DNA from: a virus | Strand: one strand, 5' to 3' | Length of the DNA stretch: 26,374 bases | IMG/VR virus record: IMGVR_UViG_3300010885_077388 | Span: 1 to 26,374 of that record | Shown here: positions 22,569-26,374 of the stretch, piece by piece | Layout: the number at the start of each line of letters is the position of its first letter | How positions within the stretch are numbered: position 1 is the first letter of the stretch | Translations under genes and position numbers: made by a program | The notes under the pieces: generated by a model | Database searches by the model: none | Seen by the model: the letters and a program-made list of their open reading frames with translations, nothing else | Told to the model about the DNA's origin: nothing

Positions 22569-23372
22569 ATGATAGGACCAAATCACGATATTGAAAAAGA
22601 TCCAACTGGATCAGATAACCTAACTACCAAGTTTCTTGGAGAAGTAGTTGACGTTACTGATCCATTACGTGAGGGTCGTTGTAAAATTAAAGTATTTAGT
22701 ATTTTTGATACTTTACCGGTTGAAGATATTCCATGGGCAATACAGTCTCAGAAGCCTGCATTTTTTGGTCAAGATGCAAAAGCTGGATCAATTTCAATTC
22801 CTAAAAAGGGTGCAATTGTAAATGTCCGATTTAATAATGGCGATCTTTATTCTCCGGAATATGAGCAGGTACAGGAAATCGGCGATGATATTAAAGAAGA
22901 ACTTAAAAAGAGTACTGATTACGAATATGAAGGAGCTCACTATATCTTATTTGATGGAGATGAGCAAATTAAATTTTGGTTCAATAAAGGTAAAGGATTA
23001 ACTCTTGAGATGAAAGACTCTTACCTAAACATTGATCAGAATTCTAAAATTGAACTTTATCATAAAGACGGCCTATCTTCAGTTGAATTAGATGGAAATG
23101 TTATTACAGTAATGAGTCAATCTCAAGTAAACGTAGTTTCAAATTCAATTAAAACCAGTGCTCAAAATGTTCATATTGATGGTAAAACAACCCGGATCGG
23201 CTCGTCTAATATTGTTGAAAGTGCAGTGATGGGCGATACCTTATATGCGGCTCTATTTGTATTAGCTGCAATGATTGATGCTAAAATGCCTTCAACTCCA
23301 GGAGCAGCACAACAATATATACAAAATATAAGAGATGCACTGCTCTCTGAAACGGTTGCAATTGGCCATTAA
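22569..23372 (+). CDS. Baseplate spike, gp5-like OB domain with beta-helix, no lysozyme (267 aa)
   Basis: The N-terminal 100 residues form a gp5/VgrG-type OB fold: TKFLGEVVDVTDPLREGRCK, a VEDIPWAIQSQ strand, and SIPKKGAIVNVRFNNGDLYSP. After a helical hinge come short beta repeats (ELYHKDGLSSVELDGNVITV, then NVHIDGKTTRIGSSN), as in a spike beta-helix. T4 gp5 has a lysozyme domain between these parts, which is absent here, so the spike resembles P2 gpV in that respect. A further helical C-terminus (about 220-267) follows. The gap from the previous gene is 39 bases. Confidence 0.8.
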   Translation: MIGPNHDIEKDPTGSDNLTTKFLGEVVDVTDPLREGRCKIKVFSIFDTLPVEDIPWAIQSQKPAFFGQDAKAGSISIPKKGAIVNVRFNNGDLYSPEYEQVQEIGDDIKEELKKSTDYEYEGAHYILFDGDEQIKFWFNKGKGLTLEMKDSYLNIDQNSKIELYHKDGLSSVELDGNVITVMSQSQVNVVSNSIKTSAQNVHIDGKTTRIGSSNIVESAVMGDTLYAALFVLAAMIDAKMPSTPGAAQQYIQNIRDALLSETVAIGH

Positions 23373-23421
23373 ACTTATTTTGGCTAATTAGTATTAGATA
23401 CTAAATTACAATTCACATTTT

Positions 23422-24330
23422 TTGAAGAATCACTACGAGACCCTTGGAGTTTTAGAAACCTCGACTCATGACGATATACGAAAAGCATATCGAAAACTTG
23501 CAACCAAATATCATCCAGATAAGAATAGCGGAAGCTCTGAAGCAGAAGATAAATTCAAAGAAATTGCGGAAGCTTATGAAACTATCGGTAATGAAGATAA
23601 GCGTAAGGCTTATGACAATTCCAGAAAGTTTAATGGTTCAGCTAATGCTGATTTTTTTGGTAATTTTGGATCTTTTAGAGACTTTTCATTTGGCGGAAAT
23701 AGACCTCATGATTTTAGGAATTTAACAATAACTGTTGATAAGTGGGCAACTATTAAGGAATTAATGGACGGAGCCTCATTTGATATACAATATATTGTAA
23801 ATAAAACTATTTCAGGCTCGGCAAAATCTGAAAATAAACAAGTTAGGGTTAAAATTGACTTGACTAATGAAAGTTATCCGATTACATTTGATAATGGAAG
23901 ATATTTAATTACGTTAAAGGTTAGAGGAGGCGGGTCAAGTCAAGAAATTGAAGAATTTGATTATTTTAGTAAAAAAAGAAATGCAGTAGTTACTGGTGAT
24001 TTAATAGTTCGTATAAACATTGATATGTTAGGACTTACAATTGACCAAAGTGATATTATTCAGGACTTTGAGCTAAGTTTACACGATATATTATTCACGG
24101 AAGAAGTTATCCTGGAGAGCCCAATGGGCAAAAAGTATCGTATTAAATCATTTAATCGGGATACCTTAAGTAATATAACAGTTAAAATACCGAGTCAGGG
24201 CTTACTCTCTGCATTTGGCCATAAAGGAAATTATGTGTTTAAGATCTTGGTTAAAAAGCCAAATTTTTCAAACATAAGTGAAGAAAACTTACAAATTTTA
24301 AAAGACTTGCTGATTGACGTTAATAAATAA
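23422..24330 (+). CDS. dnaJ: DnaJ-type J-domain co-chaperone (302 aa), TTG start
   Basis: The J domain covers residues 1-70: [26 protein letters not shown] with the HPD motif at 31-33, and [16 protein letters not shown] Gly/Phe-rich linker follows (about 71-98), then a DnaJ-type C-terminal substrate domain (GDLIVRINI, about 190-198; [27 protein letters not shown]). There is no zinc finger, so it is a type II J protein. It would act with host DnaK. No ATG precedes the J domain, so the start must be the TTG at 23422, since the J domain begins at residue 3. It lies between the spike gene and the prohead protease, so capsid or tail folding is a likely use. Confidence 0.88.
   Translation: MKNHYETLGVLETSTHDDIRKAYRKLATKYHPDKNSGSSEAEDKFKEIAEAYETIGNEDKRKAYDNSRKFNGSANADFFGNFGSFRDFSFGGNRPHDFRNLTITVDKWATIKELMDGASFDIQYIVNKTISGSAKSENKQVRVKIDLTNESYPITFDNGRYLITLKVRGGGSSQEIEEFDYFSKKRNAVVTGDLIVRINIDMLGLTIDQSDIIQDFELSLHDILFTEEVILESPMGKKYRIKSFNRDTLSNITVKIPSQGLLSAFGHKGNYVFKILVKKPNFSNISEENLQILKDLLIDVNK
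24323..24330 (+). promoter_or_regulatory. Second late-promoter-like motif at the dnaJ stop
   Basis: ATAAATAA, including the stop codon of dnaJ, 47 bases ahead of the TATAAATAA at 24370. It repeats the pattern of motifs built into stop codons, so it may be a tandem promoter, but a chance Asn-Lys-stop match is as likely. Confidence 0.25.
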
Positions 24331-24369
24331 TGTTAGTACGGCCTATCTAGAGTAATAAGAATGGGCGCG

Positions 24370-24379
24370 TATAAATAAT
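24370..24379 (+). promoter_or_regulatory. T4-type late promoter of the prohead protease-scaffold gene
   Basis: TATAAATAAT contains the exact T4 late octamer, set in a locally GC-rich flank (GGGCGCG). It lies 20 bases before the TTG at 24398. The high expected demand for scaffold fits a strong late promoter. Confidence 0.75.
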
Positions 24380-24397
24380 CAAAAAAGTCTGACTAAG

Positions 24398-26374
24398 TTG
24401 ACTACTACTAATATTAAAAGTTTAAACCAGCCTGCTGTCCCAGAAAATTCAGTGTTTATCATTGAACATCTAAATGAAGCGGTTACGGTAACTAGAGAAA
24501 ACAATGATGTTATTCTTGAAGGTACTGCGGCAGTTTTTGGAGTAATGAACGAAAACAATCGTATTTACGAAAAACAGGAATACTTACCTCATTTAACTTA
24601 CTTAAATGAGAAGATCAAACAGCGTAGACTATTTGGTGAACTTGATCATCCACAAAAATTTGACGTTTCATTAGCTAATGTATCTCACGTAATTGAGGGA
24701 CTTACTTATGATGAACCAACTAATAGTGTAAAAATTAGACTTCGTCTATTAGATACACCATGCGGTAGAATTGCAAAAACCTTGGTTGAAGCAGGTTGTA
24801 CTACTTCAATTTCTTCAAGAGCTGCAGGTAATGTTGCTGAGAATGGAAAGGTTAAATTAGCAAAAATATTCACATACGATTTGGTTGCAGAACCAGGTTT
24901 TGCACAAGCAGCGCTTGGCCAAGTATCTGAAAGTTTGCAAAATAATTATTCAGCAATCTTTGAATCACTAGATTCATTAAGAACTACGGCAATCACTACC
25001 AAGTTAACAGATATTTCTGAAAACTTTGGTTTCGAGGATTCTGTGAAGATTTACAGAATAAATAATCAAGAAATACCAACTAAACAAAATAACACACAGC
25101 AAATGGCTAATGAGTTTGTAACAAAAGAAGAGATGAATCAGTATTCTGAACTGGTTAAAAAGAAATTTTCTTCACTACAAGAGAACATCTCTAAAAACAA
25201 CAAAGGTCTTCAAAAGATCAGCGAAAACGCAACCGAAGGAGAATCTCCAGTTGTTGCTAAAATGGTAGAATACGTTAACTATTTAGCTGGTGAAATGGAG
25301 CAATTGGTTGAATATTCTAACTATCTTTCAACAATGTTGAATCAAGGTATTAATTACACTGAGCATGTTGCAGAGAAAGTTAATACAGTAATCGACTATT
25401 CTGACTACTTAGCAGAAAAAGTAGAAAAGAATATTCAATACTCTGACTATCTAGGAGAGAAAGTTAATCAAAACATTAACTATTCTGAATATATTGCAGA
25501 AAACGTAGAAAAAACAGTTGAATACGCTAACTACATTGCAGAAAACGTAGATAAAGGAATTCAATACACTGAATACGTTGCAGAAAGTGCAGAAAAAGGA
25601 ATTAAGTATTCTAACTATTTAGCTGAAAACTTAGATGCAGCTATTAAATACTCAAACTATCTTGGAGAAAATCTTCAACAAGGTATTAAATACTCAGAAT
25701 ACATTGCTGAGACTCTAAATGAGAAAATTACACCATCTGCTTTAACTAAAACTCGTTCTTTACTTGGAGAAGTTAAAAAATTAAACGAAGGTGTAGAATT
25801 TGAAGTTAATGAAACTTCTTCAGTTGACGATTTAGTTGGAGCAGTTGATGGAATCTTAACTCACATTAAGTCAAATTCAGCTAAAGCTGTTTTGGAAAAC
25901 AAATATCCATTCTTAAAATTGTTAAACGAAGGTCGTAAACAAGCATTCTATAATTTAGATCAAACTACTAAATCGGCAATCGTTGAAACAATGCAAGGAG
26001 CGATCTACTTTAACGAAGGTGAAGTAGTTAATATTATGGAAGCTGTTCTTAACAAACAAGTTGAAAACACTCCTAACTATATTAAACTTATGCCAGCTGC
26101 ATACAAGCAATTATTTGAAAGTATGACTGAAGGAGAAAGAAATTGGATGGCTTCTCAAGCTAACAACTTCACTCTAAATACTTCGTATCAAGTTAAGTCT
26201 TTCTGGGATTCTCGCGATTTCAGAGGAATTAATGAAAGAATTGCAACTGAGACAATTATAAATAATAATTCTATTAACGAAAACCAAGGTAAAGAAGGTT
26301 ACGTATCGTTAAACCAAATAAACGAAAGTCTACGTGGTTATTCTAATAACTACATGGACGCTCTTAAAAGAAGA
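24398..26374 (+). CDS. 21: Prohead protease gp21-like fused to a scaffold-like repeat region (partial)
   Basis: The frame is open to the right edge (659 codons seen). Residues about 39-180 are a gp21-type prohead protease: EGTAAVFGVMNENNRIYEKQ, GELDHP (His84), LLDTPCGRIAKTL, TSISSRA (Ser139 or Ser140) and TYDLVAEPGF (Asp161). In T4, gp21 degrades the scaffold core after head assembly. Here a long helical region follows in the same frame: a linker, eleven 14-residue repeats (290-443) and a tail rich in L-N-E and I-N-E sites (KKLNEGVEF, KLLNEGRK, QINESLRG) that look like substrate sites for such a protease. The start is uncertain: TTG 24398 follows the late promoter, GTG 24452 is an alternative, and the first ATG (codon 50) would remove conserved residues. 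Gp21 and scaffold are separate proteins in T4. Confidence 0.8.
   Translation, partial: MTTTNIKSLNQPAVPENSVFIIEHLNEAVTVTRENNDVILEGTAAVFGVMNENNRIYEKQEYLPHLTYLNEKIKQRRLFGELDHPQKFDVSLANVSHVIEGLTYDEPTNSVKIRLRLLDTPCGRIAKTLVEAGCTTSISSRAAGNVAENGKVKLAKIFTYDLVAEPGFAQAALGQVSESLQNNYSAIFESLDSLRTTAITTKLTDISENFGFEDSVKIYRINNQEIPTKQNNTQQMANEFVTKEEMNQYSELVKKKFSSLQENISKNNKGLQKISENATEGESPVVAKMVEYVNYLAGEMEQLVEYSNYLSTMLNQGINYTEHVAEKVNTVIDYSDYLAEKVEKNIQYSDYLGEKVNQNINYSEYIAENVEKTVEYANYIAENVDKGIQYTEYVAESAEKGIKYSNYLAENLDAAIKYSNYLGENLQQGIKYSEYIAETLNEKITPSALTKTRSLLGEVKKLNEGVEFEVNETSSVDDLVGAVDGILTHIKSNSAKAVLENKYPFLKLLNEGRKQAFYNLDQTTKSAIVETMQGAIYFNEGEVVNIMEAVLNKQVENTPNYIKLMPAAYKQLFESMTEGERNWMASQANNFTLNTSYQVKSFWDSRDFRGINERIATETIINNNSINENQGKEGYVSLNQINESLRGYSNNYMDALKRR
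25265..25726 (+). repeat. Eleven in-frame 42-bp tandem repeats coding 14-residue units
   Basis: Each unit reads [IV]-x-Y-x-x-Y-[LIV]-[AGS]-x-x-[VLMA]-x-x-x, for example IDYSDYLAEKVEKN and IKYSNYLAENLDAA. One unit has His for the second Tyr. The 11 copies, residues 290-443, have no insertion or deletion. DNA copies are diverged while the protein pattern is kept. Fourteen residues equals two heptads, so a long straight amphipathic helix is expected. Confidence 0.88.

Noticed and set aside
25265-25726. CRISPR or noncoding satellite array
   Set aside because: The 42-bp units are in frame within a long coding region, have no spacers, and vary by codon while keeping the protein pattern.
1-26374. 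tRNA genes
   Set aside because: I saw no cloverleaf with a TTCGA/TTCAA T-loop and matching acceptor stem in any of the gaps, which are all shorter than 100 bases.

Overview
The window is a piece of an AT-rich, T4-superfamily contractile-tailed phage (myovirus) genome. Recognisable T4-type proteins are the head-completion protein gp4, a DnaG-type primase, the C-terminal half of a family B DNA polymerase (gp43), the UvsW helicase with a probable UvsY, a gp27-like hub, a gp5-like spike with an OB domain, and a gp21-type prohead protease. Starts lack Shine-Dalgarno sequences and are preceded by A/T-rich tracts, often AATATG or ATTATG. This, with the AT-rich codon use, points to a Bacteroidota host, but that is inference. 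Most proteins look far from T4 itself.

Layout. (1) 1-4014, minus strand: polymerase C-terminal half, primase, gp4, a 221-aa unknown and the 5' end of another gene, tightly packed. (2) 4084-5846, plus strand: three unknown genes, ended by a strong hairpin terminator at 5886-5925. (3) 5924-8420, minus strand: uvsW, a uvsY-like gene and an unknown. (4) 8472-11493, plus strand: a HAD phosphatase, an overlapping P-loop kinase, and a 626-aa fusion of a ligase-like N-terminal domain with an HxGH nucleotidyltransferase. This could be an end-healing/sealing or nucleotide-salvage module. (5) 11580-13151, minus strand: a T5 A1-like metallophosphoesterase. (6) 13251-17202, plus strand: a small ORF, a ferritin/Dps-like protein and five poorly characterised proteins, several with capsid-targeting-like N-termini. 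(7) 17299-23372, plus strand: a baseplate/hub cassette. (8) 23422-24330: a DnaJ-type J protein. (9) 24398 to the window end: a prohead protease fused to a long scaffold-like region with eleven 42-bp (14-residue) tandem repeats.

A motif with the core ATAAATAA, usually followed by CC or CT and close to the T4 late promoter TATAAATA, recurs ahead of most of these units (1277, 4057, 8448, 9599, 13238, 17266, 24370). In two cases it overlaps the stop codon of the previous gene. In three it sits so near the start codon that the transcript would be leaderless. This gives a simple picture: late transcription by a T4-type sigma-like factor switches on head completion, baseplate, prohead and internal-protein genes, while polymerase, primase and UvsW/UvsY carry no such motif directly upstream.

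Points most worth checking: the polymerase that starts just before motif B with no N-terminal half in the window; the protease-scaffold fusion with its perfectly in-register repeat; the phosphatase/kinase/ligase-nucleotidyltransferase cluster; and a set of unknown genes with T4 internal-protein-like N-termini next to a gp21-type protease.
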